From assembly GCF_032854445.1 (NCBI RefSeq), contig NC_088299.1:11773608-11837607 (forward strand): DNA of 64,000 nt, written 5' to 3'. Of this stretch, positions 12,801-21,701 are shown one piece after another (the stretch's first letter is position 1; each line of letters starts with the position of its first letter). This DNA comes from Liolophura sinensis (Eukaryota; Mollusca; Polyplacophora; Chitonida; Chitonidae). The translations under genes were made by a program, and so were the position numbers. Below the pieces are notes generated by a model, which made no database searches, had not been told where the DNA came from, and was given only the letters and a program-made list of their open reading frames with translations.

Positions 12801-14782
12801 CACATACAGAGACCTTCAATGCGGTGACAAAATGCCATTACTTTATGATCAATACAAATGGTTTTGAACAGGTAATAGTCCTGTTCTTAGGGGGTTTATA
12901 TTATGCTAACCAAGACATCTAACCGTCCGTGGATTTTGTCCCTTTGTGCATTATGCTAACCAAGACATCTAACCGTCCGTGGATTTTGTCCCTCTGTGCA
13001 TTATGCTAACCAAGACATCTACCCATCTGTGGATTTTGTCCCTTTGTGCGTTATGCTAACCAAGACATCTACCCGTCCGTGGGTTTTGTCCCTCTGTGCG
13101 TTATGCTAACCAAGACATCTACCCGTCCGTGGGTTTTGTCCCTCTGTGCGTTATGCTAACCAAGACATCTACCCGTCTGTGGGTTTTGTACCCTCTGTGC
13201 ATTATGCTAACCAAGACATCTACCCGTCCGTGGGTTTTGTACCCTCTGTGCATTATGCTAACCAAGACATCTACCCATCTGTGGATTTTGTCCCTTTGTG
13301 CGTTATGCTAACCAAGACATCTACCCGTCCGTGGGTTTTGTCCCTCTGTGCGTCATGCTAACCAAGACATCTACCCGTCTGTGGGTTTTGTACCCTCTGT
13401 GTATTATGCCAACCAAGACATCTACCCGTCCGTGGATTTTGTCCCTCTGTGCGTTATGCTAACCAAAACATCTACCCGTCTGTGGATTTGTCCCTCTGTG
13501 CGTTATGCTAACCAAAACATCTACCCGTCTGTGGATTTTGTCCCTCTGTGCGTTATGCTAACCAAAACATCTACCCGTCTGTGGATTTTGTCCCTCTGTG
13601 CATTATGCTAACCAAGACATCTACCCGTCCGTGGATTTTGTCCCTCTGTGCATTATGCTAACCAAGACATCTATCCGTCTGTGGATTTTGTCACTCTGTG
13701 CGTTATGCTAACCAAGACATCTACCCGTCTCTGTGCATTATGCTAACCAAAACATCTACCCGTCCGTGGGTTTTGTACCCTCTGTGTATTATGCTAACCA
13801 AGACATCTACCCGTCCGTGCATTTTGTACCCTCTGTGCATTATGTTAATCAAGACATCTACCCGTCCGTGCATTTTGTACCCTCTGTATATTATGCTAAC
13901 CAAGACATCTGCCCGTCCGTGGGTTTTTATCCCTCCTCACATTACTCTGATCACAACATTTGCTTGTGCGTGGATTTTTCCTGTCTCTGCATTATGCTTA
14001 TGAAGACATTCACCCGTCTGTGCGTCCGCTGAACGAGACAGAAGCCATACATTACATCGTGTATTCAATCGTATCACAACAGTGCTGGACGTAAACAAGA
14101 GTGTCACTAGAGCTGACTTAAACCAGATAGAAGCTAGAACACATAAGAAAAGGTTTTCAAATTTGAAACTAGATTACATGGGTCTGGAATGATGCTCTAT
14201 TTCAAAATGGCTATTATTATAACTACGCAGCTGTGCCATTGCTTCTTGATTCCTACATCTACACAATCTCTGGGAATTTGAAAGTTGTGAAGAAAACGAA
14301 CTAAAACATGAGATATGTACCCATGCCGATCACCATCATATCTCTCACTCATTCATACCATTCTCATATAAATCCTACTATCAATATAACCATGTGTGTC
14401 ACTTTCATATGTTGTGTGTTATCAAAGTGTGAAGTCGAGGTTATCTCCCCTATCAGTATAACTCATTTCTGTCGTTAATAATTGGGCTAGGTCAATCTGT
14501 TAGGTAAACTGCACAAAAACAATCACATTAGTCAATGGTTTAATATTGATATAAGAATGTAATAAACGGTGTGCGATGTTTTCCATGAGTTTAGCACACT
14601 TCAATGTCAATCTAAGGTTATGGTTCAAAGCCCAAGCATAACATGCGCGGTGTATGTGCTACTGTACCTGGTTCCATTGACAACAGTGGCTCGATATCTT
14701 GATGCCTTTCCTCGTCATGGCAACGGAAATGGGAGGAGCTCCGGCGACGATCAGGAATGACAAGCCGCCATAACCTCTGCAT
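795..14782 (-). CDS. slc7a9-like: SLC7-family amino-acid transporter (light chain), 5' part of a spliced gene; frame broken in two exons
   Basis: Six consecutive exons, plus one tandem exon duplicate, were assembled by reading splice sites. The order on the minus strand is E1 14668-14782 (candidate), E2 8781-8930, E3 6911-7012, E4a 5736-5978 or E4b 3956-4206, E5 1791-1917, E6 795-894. Introns up to E6 are all phase 1; E6 ends in phase 2. The product reads as the cytosolic N-terminus and TM1 to about TM6 of an APC-superfamily exchanger: GTMI|GSGIF at the unwound part of TM1, [11 protein letters not shown] in TM2, an extracellular Cys before GPP (the position that bonds the heavy chain rBAT/4F2hc in this family) and [13 protein letters not shown] near TM6. 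Wording is closest to SLC7A9 (b0,+AT). Members exchange neutral and dibasic amino acids at the plasma membrane. The 3' half is outside the window. E4b has a 1-base deletion and E5 a 1-base insertion, so the locus is either a pseudogene or affected by assembly error. Confidence 0.85.
1226..1293 (-). mobile_element. SINE family A, 3' tail fragment
   Basis: It contains the reverse complement of the family A tail (ACTCAAGAATATTTCACTTA next to a T-rich run). Only the last ~65 bp are present. It lies in the intron between E5 and E6. Confidence 0.6.
1791..1917 (-). pseudogene. slc7a9-like: SLC7 exon E5 (TM4-TM5) with a one-base insertion
   Basis: Acceptor AACAAACCAG and donor G|GTCAGT bound 127 nt; the phase demands 126. 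The first part reads [14 protein letters not shown] and the second [19 protein letters not shown] up to GLVMIGKG, both unmistakable SLC7 blocks, but they lie in different frames. The shift falls in GCCCGCCC near 1874-1881: removing one C gives the expected VVLAARVQ. Staying in the upstream frame misreads the second half, and the second-half frame meets TAG upstream. Either the locus is dead, or one C is a base-call error. E6 after it is clean. Confidence 0.82.
2165..3095. repeat. ~78-bp minisatellite, about 11 units
   Basis: The unit carries TGTATGGGGAATGACGCACA and AGAGTAACAGTTCGGCTAC. Copies start at roughly 2250, 2330, 2405, 2487, 2566, 2644, 2725, 2803, 2881, 2959 and 3037. The period is a multiple of 3, so short minus-strand frames with a repeated peptide appear; they are not genes. 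It occupies the intron between E5 and E4b. Confidence 0.9.
3590..3920. repeat. 24-bp minisatellite, about 14 units
   Basis: The unit is CTGATCTGTCAGTGTCGTCT plus TCAA, with point variants. The array stops only ~35 bp downstream of the 5' splice site of exon E4b (gene orientation). Because 24 is divisible by 3, Ser/Thr/Asp-rich frames (STDLSVSS) run through it on the plus strand and Thr/Leu/Lys frames on the minus strand. Neither has a start, codon pattern or neighbour that suggests a gene. Confidence 0.9.
3956..4206 (-). pseudogene. slc7a9-like: SLC7 exon E4b: second copy of the TM2-TM3 exon, one-base deletion
   Basis: Strong splice sites flank it: acceptor TGTTGCATTCTCTAG and donor T|GTAAGT. 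The peptide blocks are [13 protein letters not shown], then [14 protein letters not shown] and [20 protein letters not shown], ending in DDCGPP and LAAGAI. It is roughly 60 percent identical to E4a, with three extra residues in the TM2-TM3 loop, so 252 nt are expected; 251 are present. The missing base is in the CCC run between TMIP and KSG (near 4167), after which the upstream frame soon meets TGA. The heavy-chain Cys is kept. It could be an alternative to E4a, a decaying copy, or intact with a sequencing error. Confidence 0.85.
4238..4645. repeat. Degenerate ~20/40-bp minisatellite
   Basis: Alternating blocks CACTTGTGAATGCC and CACTTGCTAATGTCCATG repeat about ten times, joined by ATACA or TGCA. 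The array starts ~30 bp upstream (gene sense) of the E4b acceptor, so E4b is closely bracketed by two unrelated minisatellites. The stretch from here to 5735 shows no further exon that I can recognise. Confidence 0.8.
5736..5978 (-). CDS. slc7a9-like: SLC7 exon E4a (TM2-TM3), intact
   Basis: The exon is 243 nt, phase 1 on both sides, with acceptor CTTATTTAG and donor T|GTGAGT. It reads [19 protein letters not shown], then [20 protein letters not shown] and ICLSFAQYV, then [18 protein letters not shown]. This matches the SLC7A9 block through TM2, loop and TM3 and the conserved Cys that forms the disulfide with the heavy chain. Its last base plus TG from E5 makes Leu, giving [13 protein letters not shown] across the junction. 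The acceptor is weak in pyrimidines because a SINE tail sits ~14 bp upstream. Confidence 0.9.
5992..6257 (-). mobile_element. SINE family A, near full length, beside the E4a acceptor
   Basis: On the minus strand the element starts with a tRNA-like head (GGTGGTTAGCGTGCCAGC, then the B-box GGAGTTCAAGTCCAGC). It runs through the family A body with GGTTTCTTCCCACCATAAT and ends in AAATAAATAAATAAA. Its A-rich 3' end lies ~14 bp before the first base of exon E4a in the direction of transcription. Confidence 0.85.
6286..6316 (-). pseudogene. Relic of a third exon-4 copy (5' end and acceptor only)
   Basis: CAGTTCAACATAACACAGTA and the following CGTCTTAA copy the start of exon E4a (CAGTTCAGCATAACACAGTG then CGCCTAAA), acceptor included. 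Read on the minus strand it gives VLCYVEL against ALCYAEL. The match fades on both sides. It sits on the far side of the SINE at 5992-6257, is too long and too diverged to be that SINE's target-site duplication, and so looks like a remnant of another exon-4 duplicate. Confidence 0.6.
6911..7012 (-). CDS. slc7a9-like: SLC7 exon E3 (TM1 second half to TM2)
   Basis: The exon is 102 nt, phase 1 on both sides, with acceptor ATTTTTTTAG and donor G|GTACGT. It reads [19 protein letters not shown] then [16 protein letters not shown]. The first Gly is split with E2, completing the TM1 GTMI-GSGIF motif that contacts substrate backbone in APC-fold transporters. The last base joins E4a or E4b to give FGALCY. 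Confidence 0.9.
7205..7357. repeat. Two tandem ~72-bp copies
   Basis: Two copies of a unit containing AGAGAGTTAGACCAAAGCAG and CGTAACCGGTGAAATA follow one another with a few mismatches. They lie in the E2-E3 intron. No coding meaning is seen. Confidence 0.85.
7390..7900. other. Intron, nothing recognised
   Basis: AT-rich sequence between the 72-bp pair and the exon-derived array. I see no exon, RNA gene or repeat. Confidence 0.5.
7909..8817 (-). repeat. Minisatellite made from the end of exon E2 plus its 5' splice site, 17 units including the exon itself
   Basis: In gene sense each ~53-bp unit equals the last 37 nt of exon E2 (GTGAGCGGAGTGGCC to ACCATGATAG) followed by the first 16 nt of the intron (GTGAGTAATAGACTTG). 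Units start near 7913, 7971, 8018, 8070, 8130, 8185, 8245, 8297, 8351, 8411, 8463, 8517, 8577, 8629, 8683, 8742 and 8795; the last is the exon. Three units have become a higher-order repeat with an exact 166-bp step (8185, 8351, 8517, 8683). About eleven intronic copies keep a GGTGAG donor; others are broken (for example to ATGAGT or TTGAGT). The unit is not a multiple of 3. Confidence 0.9.
8781..8930 (-). CDS. slc7a9-like: SLC7 exon E2 (cytosolic N-terminus and start of TM1)
   Basis: The exon is 150 nt. Acceptor CTCTCTGTACTTACAG and donor G|GTGAGT are both strong. It encodes a hydrophilic stretch ([20 protein letters not shown]) and then [12 protein letters not shown] followed by [10 protein letters not shown], the family start of TM1 (KKEVGLxSG is typical of SLC7A9-type light chains). 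The acceptor and leading partial codon show that a coding exon lies upstream. The final 37 nt are the founder of the adjacent intronic minisatellite. Confidence 0.9.
8945..10625. other. No gene recognised
   Basis: This is probably the E1-E2 intron if the E1 candidate is right. AT-rich, with only short open frames that lack protein-like composition; I see no RNA gene or clear repeat. Confidence 0.45.
10630..10853. mobile_element. Inverted-repeat (MITE-like) element, 224 bp
   Basis: The left end (CCCCGGGATCACGAAGCGAT then CTTAGA) is repeated in inverse at the right end (TCTAAGATCGCTTCATCATC then CCGTGG). About 32 bp pair with a few mismatches. The interior (10662-10821) has no open frame, so it would be non-autonomous. 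No clear target duplication was found. Confidence 0.65.
10860..12890. other. No gene recognised
   Basis: Non-coding by inspection. It includes a 10-base G run near 12641-12650. The short frames here show no motif. Confidence 0.45.
12896..13935. repeat. 50-bp minisatellite, about 20 units
   Basis: The unit contains TTATGCTAACCAAGACATCT, then ACCCGTCCGTGGGTTTTGTC, then CCTCTGTGCG. Variant positions (GTGG/GGGG, an extra A in TGTACCC) are shared by groups of neighbouring units. As 50 is not divisible by 3, overlapping frames alternate through the three phases and give repeated peptides; I do not call them genes. It lies inside the proposed E1-E2 intron. Confidence 0.92.
14668..14782 (-). CDS. 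Candidate first coding exon E1 of the SLC7 gene
   Basis: From ATG at 14782 (minus) an open frame of 38 codons plus one base runs to a GTACAG donor. It ends [16 protein letters not shown] then G|, exactly the phase required by E2, and the joined N-terminus would be acidic, as is common in this family. DIEPLL fits the [DE]xxxL[LI] acidic dileucine sorting pattern. Support is only phase, donor and composition; no conserved family motif is expected here, so another upstream exon is possible. A CACGTG box lies ~75 bp upstream on the gene strand. Confidence 0.42.
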
Positions 14783-14789
14783 ACCCGCT

Positions 14790-17180
14790 GTCTGTTTCAG
14801 CTAAGGGCAGGTGTGAGATTTCTGTCTTTTGCCATTAGTCCGTTCTTTATGTCTGTCACGTGTTATACTGACACGTATTCGCTAGCTAAATCAATACCGT
14901 TATATGTACAGGTGGATAGGTACTGCTTGTAACTAGGCAAAATGACGTGATATCACTTTATCTGATCCGGGGAGATAGTGGCGGGGGAGAGATAGAGCAA
15001 TAAATTCGCTGTGTGATAGACTGATCATAGCAATACCCACACGTACATGAGCGCGTATCATCAGTTCTGTCAATACACAGAATAATGTAGTTCTCTAAGC
15101 TAATATTACCTGGGATTATTTATCCCAGGTATAGCACAAATATTTCATACTTATATGACACAATATATGTACACACCTAAAAATGACTCCTCGTCATTAT
15201 AGGACCGAAAAATTACTAATAAGGACATCCATTGATTCCTCCGTTTTATTTAAGTAAAACTATACTTTAAAGAGAAAGTTAAGTTGTTGATGTCAAGCTC
15301 ATGTGGATTGAGAAGGATTACAAGCAACGGGTTGACAAATATACACATTACTTATAGATCATAGTGTTTAATAACGCTATCAGCTTCAATATCGAAATGT
15401 TCCTTACGGGGTAAACAGAAGTTGTTATCTACACAACATTGTTATGTTGTTATCAACATGAAGAAACCATAAGTTACTCTGAAAGCAAAACTAACAGCCA
15501 GCTCAGTGGAGTCGACCCTGCGAGCTCATCGGTGAGTAGAAGATCAGCTCTGGCGAAAAGAGTGATTTCAGGGAGGGTCCCATCATTACTATCTGGGCGC
15601 CTGAACCACGAAAGCTGCCATCATTACTGTCTGAACACCTGAGCCAAGGAGGGTCACCTCATTATTGTCTAAGTGCCTGAGACAAGGAGGGTCAGTTCAT
15701 TACTGAATGAACGACTGAGTCAGGGAGGGTCCCTTCATTATTGTCTGAGCGACTGAGCCAGGGAGCGTCTGGTAATCTTTTCTTTTCCTTTTAACATACA
15801 CTTCGACATACTGGAGACTTGTATTTTCAATGCTATTCTAACACTTTGTTTAGTAAACCAGTTACAGCCACTCTGTACCATTTGTCTGGGAAACTTTCCG
15901 GAATATAATTTGAGATTGCGATTCTCCGCACTGGTGTTCAACGTTGTACTCAAGATGATTAGAAACAAGGGATCAGAACGTTACACAACAGCAGTCATTG
16001 CCACCCCCCCCCCCCCCCCACTTTGGGAGAGCGATATCCCCTATCGAATATGAATATGTAGGAGTTAAACGTGGAATCGAGCAACCTCCTATTTATCCAG
16101 AGTAGGCCGGTAACCTGGTGCGTATAAGGTTTTATAGTCACGGATCTCGGTTGTTACAGCCATTATACGGTAATACATTCCTGTGTTTGTAAACAGGTGC
16201 GAAGAGCTATAGACGCAGGATCAACTATGTGAGCATGTATAAGGAGCAACATAATTTCTCACACATGAGAGGCGAACATATGAACGTGAGGAGCACATTG
16301 TTCGGGGGTTGTGAGTTATTTGGTTAGAATATTGTGAAGAAAAAAAACGATGGAAAACACTATTCTTAACAGATGAAAGAAAAGATGCGTGAATATCATT
16401 AACTGGGCCATGGTCATGTGTGGTTTTCTTCAGAACAGTCACCATTTACGTAAAGATTTCATGGGCTAGCATGAGTCAGTTGTAAGAATTTTCTGCAAGA
16501 AATTCGAGACATTTAAAAAAAAATTCTGCGATAGTATAAACCTTGTCACAGTCAACGAAATAAAACGTTTACCGAAGTAAGATCGTGCGTTCACGCTCCA
16601 GTGATCATGCTTACTTCTCTATACTCAATACGAAAGTAAATCTATTTTCTTGGGTCCATCTTATCAATGATATTAGTTTTCTGCAGTGCTTTCATATTTT
16701 TCGGGTATTTCATGCATAATCGGCGGTGCGAGCCTATGGTATTTTTGCATATTCTGACACACGATTTCATCCTTGAGAAATGCATCTAATTGCCAATAGA
16801 TTGGTTAATGGGATCACGAATTAACAACAGCAGTTGAAACTACCATATTCATCTCCCAACATCTGGATACATCATTCTCTGACGGAGCAGTCATCAGCTC
16901 CAGGGCAAAATACCCTAAAAATATATTAGACTCTACTGCCTTCGTTTAAACTCGACTCTATCATTTTACACCACCGATACCGATGGTCACTATTTTCAAA
17001 TTTGAATCTCACGATCCTGCATATCACTGGTCAGGTTTTGACCCGAAGGCAGTATATTCAGTGAAGTTGAAACAATTTCTATAGTGTTGTTTTTTTCTGG
17101 TCTGCAACCGTCTCCAACACAGTAAATGTATATGACATTTCATCAGAAATGGTCACAACAGTAAACAGAGTATGTATGTA
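14790..17180. other. No gene recognised; small repeats only
   Basis: A degenerate ~46-bp motif (GAGCCAGGGAGGGTC with TCATTATTGTCTGAG) recurs about four times at 15565-15770. A C-run lies at 16004-16019. Otherwise no exon or RNA gene is recognisable. Confidence 0.45.
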
Positions 17181-17182
17181 TG

Positions 17183-17480
17183 TGTGCTTGGGGTTTAACG
17201 TCGTACTTAACAATTTTTCAGTCATATGACGACGAGTAGTCCTTATCTATGTGTACATATTCTGTGTCTTCTTGTGGCAGGGCGAGTACATGCGCCCAGG
17301 GTGCTGCCGCCACTCAAGTATCATGCCGAAGACACGAGATATGACAGCACATTGTGTTGTCAGTCACATACTGGCAACGAGCCAGCCAGTCCTGTTTCCT
17401 TGCTCTAACCTCTCAGTGCTTAGCAACAAAAAGGACCATTTTTACAGCCTTTGGTATGATCCGACCCTGGTTTGATACTG
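17183..17480 (-). mobile_element. SINE family C
   Basis: Read on the minus strand, a tRNA-like head with CAAACCAGGGTCGGATCATA is followed by a body shared with the fragment at 1-165. It ends in CATATGACTGAAAAATTGTT and TACGACGTTAAACCCCAAGC, the same 3' tail as family B. Families B and C therefore share a 3' end but differ in body, as expected if both use the same LINE machinery. Confidence 0.7.
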
Positions 17481-18389
17481 GGTACCAATAACAGCACAGG
17501 TGTTAAAATGCCCTATCGCGGCCACGAGTGAAGAGATCTCTGTTTAACACGGCAGAGAAAGAGGACGAGAGTCGTCCAATCCGTGTCACTTTAGCAAAAA
17601 CTACACCCATGCATTATTGTGATCACAAAGAATTTTCACAATGATTGAACGTATTCATCGGTGCCTTGAAAGCAGAAACAAGGTGAATTTTTAATCTGTC
17701 AAGATTTTGCCATCGTCAGTCAGATGCCTACACGTGTGCAAAATGCTGGACGTCGAATGGCATAACGGCGCTTCGCTTGAACGAATCTGTAAGAAATTAC
17801 GTGGGCAACAGAATCTCACATCATTCGCAAAATATAGAATGTAGGTTACATTATTACATAACATTATATGTCACTGCTGCTGACTTGTTTCTTTCAGTTT
17901 TTCTTTCAAAACCCTTTTTCGGTGATGGCGGCAATGGGGACCCCCGGGGACGTGTCTCATGTGAATGCAGCTATTCTGTCTCCCAATTTTCCCTCCCCTC
18001 TTTTCTTCTCCTGACCGTGACAATCTAATCCCTCTCCACAACACACGGAACTCTCCCGTCAGACGAAGACGATGAGCTGACTGGTCATGTATTAGGCAAA
18101 GACGTCTTTTACTCCTACATGCACTGTCACGTTAAACACACCCTCCATGTCTAACATGCATTACGAGTGAAGCAACACAACGTCAGCTGTTCAGTAATGT
18201 CAAGTGTTTCTATAGATTACACCAGCGCATTGATTTTCCTTACTATTTATGTAGTAAATGTGTAAAGTTCAAGCTTAAAAATATACATCCGATAACTTTC
18301 GCGTGGAACTGTGGCATATCACCACGTGCAGCTTGCAATTATCTCTACAACATATCAAAAAAGCAACCTAGTACGATCAACATTTTTTT

Positions 18390-18595
18390 GAGTTGTGAAG
18401 TTATAGCATTTTGTTACCTTGATAACCTCCAGGGAGTGGGTAGTAACACTGGGGAAAAGTTTTCAGTTCTATCCAAAACAGGCAAAATTCTGATATATTT
18501 TAACTAGGTACAAAATTGTAGTGCAGATATGTATAATGTAACATTAACTTAAAATGCCTGTGTGGCAGTATTACCCAATGAATGCTCCTTAAAAC
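18390..18595 (+). repeat. Dispersed repeat, copy 1
   Basis: It shares, in order, GCATTTTGTTACCTTG, CCTCCAGGG, TTTCAG.TCTATCCAAA and GTGTGGCAGTATTA with 19165-19385. The order and spacing are kept, with many substitutions between the copies. Confidence 0.65.
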
Positions 18596-19164
18596 TTCAG
18601 TTCGACAATATGGTTAAGCTTCTATCCCCTACATCACTGACTAACGTGGCTATGTTGGTATACTGAAACATTTAGTGGTTTAAAATAAAAACGCGTGATT
18701 ACAATAAACCGCTAGCTTACAAATAGAGTGCAACCCAGACTGATTCACAGTCATCGTGCGGTGGAGTGTTTCAGATGACCAGCTCTCTTGTTAATGCGTC
18801 ACGTTGCAATTCACCATTGCAAGAAAAATATGATTTCATTTGACTTCATATAGGTATGGATGTCACTGGGGTATTTTGTCATATCAAACTGCGATTCGCA
18901 TCAAACCTGCCATGTTACAGCTGTCATTACTCTCTCATCGTGAATCCAGAGTGAAGATGAAATTTGTCATCACATGCGTCACAAGACCACAGCAAAAAAA
19001 AAAAAAAAAATGACTGATTGTGTGAGAGTGTCATGTTTTTGGACTGGTTCCTTTAAAGCACTGAAAAGATGCATTAAACTGGGTAATTATTATTGTAAGT
19101 GGTTTAAAGTTTGCACACCTCACAACGCAAGGATGTACCTTTTCACAGATATGACCGTATGATT

Positions 19165-19385
19165 TTCACCTATGGTCGCTGGAAGTGAAGTCATAACATT
19201 TTGTCACCTTGGTAACATCCAGGGCCGGAGGCAGTATAGTAAAACTACTGGAAAAAAGCTTTCAGCTCTATCCAAAGCAGACAAAACAGAAATATTTTAA
19301 GTAGGTGCAGAATAACCGTGCAGATGTTTTTATTATATCAACAACCTAAAGTGACTGTGTGGCAGTATTAGCCAATCAGACCTCC
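19165..19385 (+). repeat. Dispersed repeat, copy 2
   Basis: Second copy of the 18390-18595 sequence, same orientation. It includes ACATTTTGTCACCTTGGTAA and GTGTGGCAGTATTAGCCAAT. Confidence 0.65.
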
Positions 19386-21503
19386 TTCGCTCTTCAGTAC
19401 GGAGGCAAAAACCAAGTTGCCCCCAATTGCGCATGTCTACTGCTTTTAGTAAAATGACCCCAATGAGTTTCCCAAGCTGGGAATTATGTGAAACCTTGCA
19501 CTCCCACTCCTGGCGCTTTTTTTTTCTATAGTTTTACAAATGGTGCCCTAAAAGATCAGGCGATGATTCGCATGGGTAGGTATACATCACGGCTAGCATG
19601 TAAGTGGGAGAGATGTATTGAGTCTAATTGGTGCAGGCTTGAGATAGCCTTGAGGTAAACTGCAACTTCGAGACCCCTGCAACGTGAAACTGATACAGTA
19701 ACGAAATAAGATATATTTGTGCAGTGAATAAATGTAATGTGTTTACAGTTGGGTGTTCCTTTGATAAACCTTCAGGTATGCCGAGTTTGAAACTCTACTG
19801 ATGGTACTGAGTTGGTTCCAATCAGTAATGGTATACTTCAAAGTGTCCATCACCGACTGAGAAAGACCAGTTCAGCAGAGTTGCGTAGGGTCGTAAGCTC
19901 TCGTGTATTCCGAGCTTAGGGCGCAACTTAAATCAATCTGGGGTCCACTTGGTCCCAGTCGCTAATGGCCATACTACTCTGAATTGAAACGGTGTACACG
20001 TAATGAATGGAGTTCAACTTCAGTTTAGTCGCGTGGTTATTTTGCATAAAAGGGCGCTTAGAATATAACTTAACAGGTGAGTTGAGTCAGGTCTCAAGAT
20101 CGGCGTACATGGGAGTTTGACACTCAACTCAGCTCAACTCCACTGTAGCGTTGGGTCCTATACGCGCTAGTGTATGCGAAATAACAACGCAACCCAACCC
20201 AGTTTTACTCCAGTCATTACCTGTATGCATAACAATCGTAAAATCGTTTGACTATCAGAGACTGGGACCAACTCCGTGTGACAATTTGAGTTGAGCTGAG
20301 TCGTATCTTAAGCTCTTATGTATGTCGAGTTTCAGGCTCCTGTGTCTGCAGAACTTAAGCCAAGATGGGCGCTCTGTTTAAGCCGAAGTTCAAGGAGAAC
20401 AAAGTAACGCTATGCACTATAGTCACAAAAGGTACCACACTCAACTAAAGAATCTTTGAAAAGTTGACGCACTTGTGTCAACACGACATGTTTTCACATG
20501 TTCTTTTGAAACATATGTAGCCACCTAAACAAACGACCTGTATAGTGCATTCAAGGCTAAAACTTGTGTCTGTGAAAACATAAAACGGGAGCAAATTTAC
20601 CAGGCTGCATGTCGAGCTGAGGGAAACCTTTAACCCACAGGTGTAACAGGTCCTTTGACTCTAATTTCATTTCATCGGAAATATCTGTTGTCGGACCTGA
20701 GCAAAGTTATTTTCCAAGTATGGTGAATGTACACTGATGATCATCATATAGAAAATGAATTTGGCGCAAACGAGAACATGTACAAAACAACAACAACTAC
20801 TTCAACCTCTAAAGCCCGTTCCCATTCGTGTTGGTGGTAGTCCGAGAAATGAGAAGTACCAGCAATTACGTCATCATCTAAAACCCGTCCTCTTTCGGGT
20901 TAATGGTGATTGGTGAAATGAGTTGCACCGGCAGCAACTACGACAACCTTTAAAACTCATTCGTGCTCATTCGCACGGTTGTGGATAGTCAAGGATACAG
21001 GCGCAAGAAAGTTTACACTGCAAGGAAAATAAATTGAGAAAAGCGGCAAGCATCGGTATACGGAATATTGTGTCAGAAGCTACCTTTAGCTTGTTTTTTT
21101 TTACTGTCTTTGTTTTTGGGCATATGTCAAATAGTAGACATTTCCGAACTGTGAATCAAAAACACACAATTAGCCAATCATAAGCAGTATTTGTTACAAA
21201 TGTTCAATCTTTCTATGACGTCATGACGTCACACTGAGACACTGGTAGAAGTTCAAAATTGGACGTATTACGTCATTTCAGTGACGTTGGACATTCTACT
21301 GCAGTGTAAACTGCGCGACGTCACACTAGGTAGGCCGAATACGTCACGCAACAAAAGACTTATGACAAGTCCTAATTCAGACTAGCGCCACCTTTTGTGA
21401 GAGGAAAATCTACCGGTACCCCATTGCTTTCACTAACGTTGAAAAGTAACGTTGTTACAAGAAAGGCTGGTGGGACATGGCATGTGTTGGATGCATCCAT
21501 TTC

Positions 21504-21701
21504 ATTGTATGGTGGGCTTTATTGATCACATTGCTAATATATGCCATCAGTGACACCACAGCGACATTTTTCTGGCCCTAAATCAGATTTATGTACATAC
21601 ACGAACTGTATTCAGGACTACACATAACGGTTTAGGAAATGTTGTGTGACGTCACTTACCACATGCATTGTCAATATGGTCTATAAGGCCCACCATACAA
21701 T
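21504..21701. mobile_element. Inverted-repeat (MITE-like) element, ~198 bp
   Basis: The ends ATTGTATGGTGGGC and GCCCACCATACAAT are exact reverse complements. Weaker pairing (TATTGATCACATTG against CATTGTCAATATGG) extends the arms to ~36 bp. No coding frame. The flanking bases do not show a clear target duplication. Confidence 0.6.

Larger units (their letters stand above)
17481..21500. other. No gene recognised; old dispersed repeats
   Basis: Only short frames without motifs. Two diverged copies of one ~205-bp sequence lie at 18390 and 19165, and three weak ~75-bp repeats lie at 20810-21000. The 19.8-20.3 kb stretch has several GAGTTGAGT/AACTCAACTC words, but I could not define a unit. Confidence 0.4.

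Noticed and set aside
12896..13935. Regular repeat array considered as CRISPR
   Set aside because: Eukaryotic context, no unique spacers (units are continuous), no cas genes; it is a minisatellite. The same holds for the 43.9-kb and 59.9-kb arrays.
13096..14032. Several ~70-100-codon frames with repeated peptides
   Set aside because: Produced by the 50-bp minisatellite cycling through the three frames.
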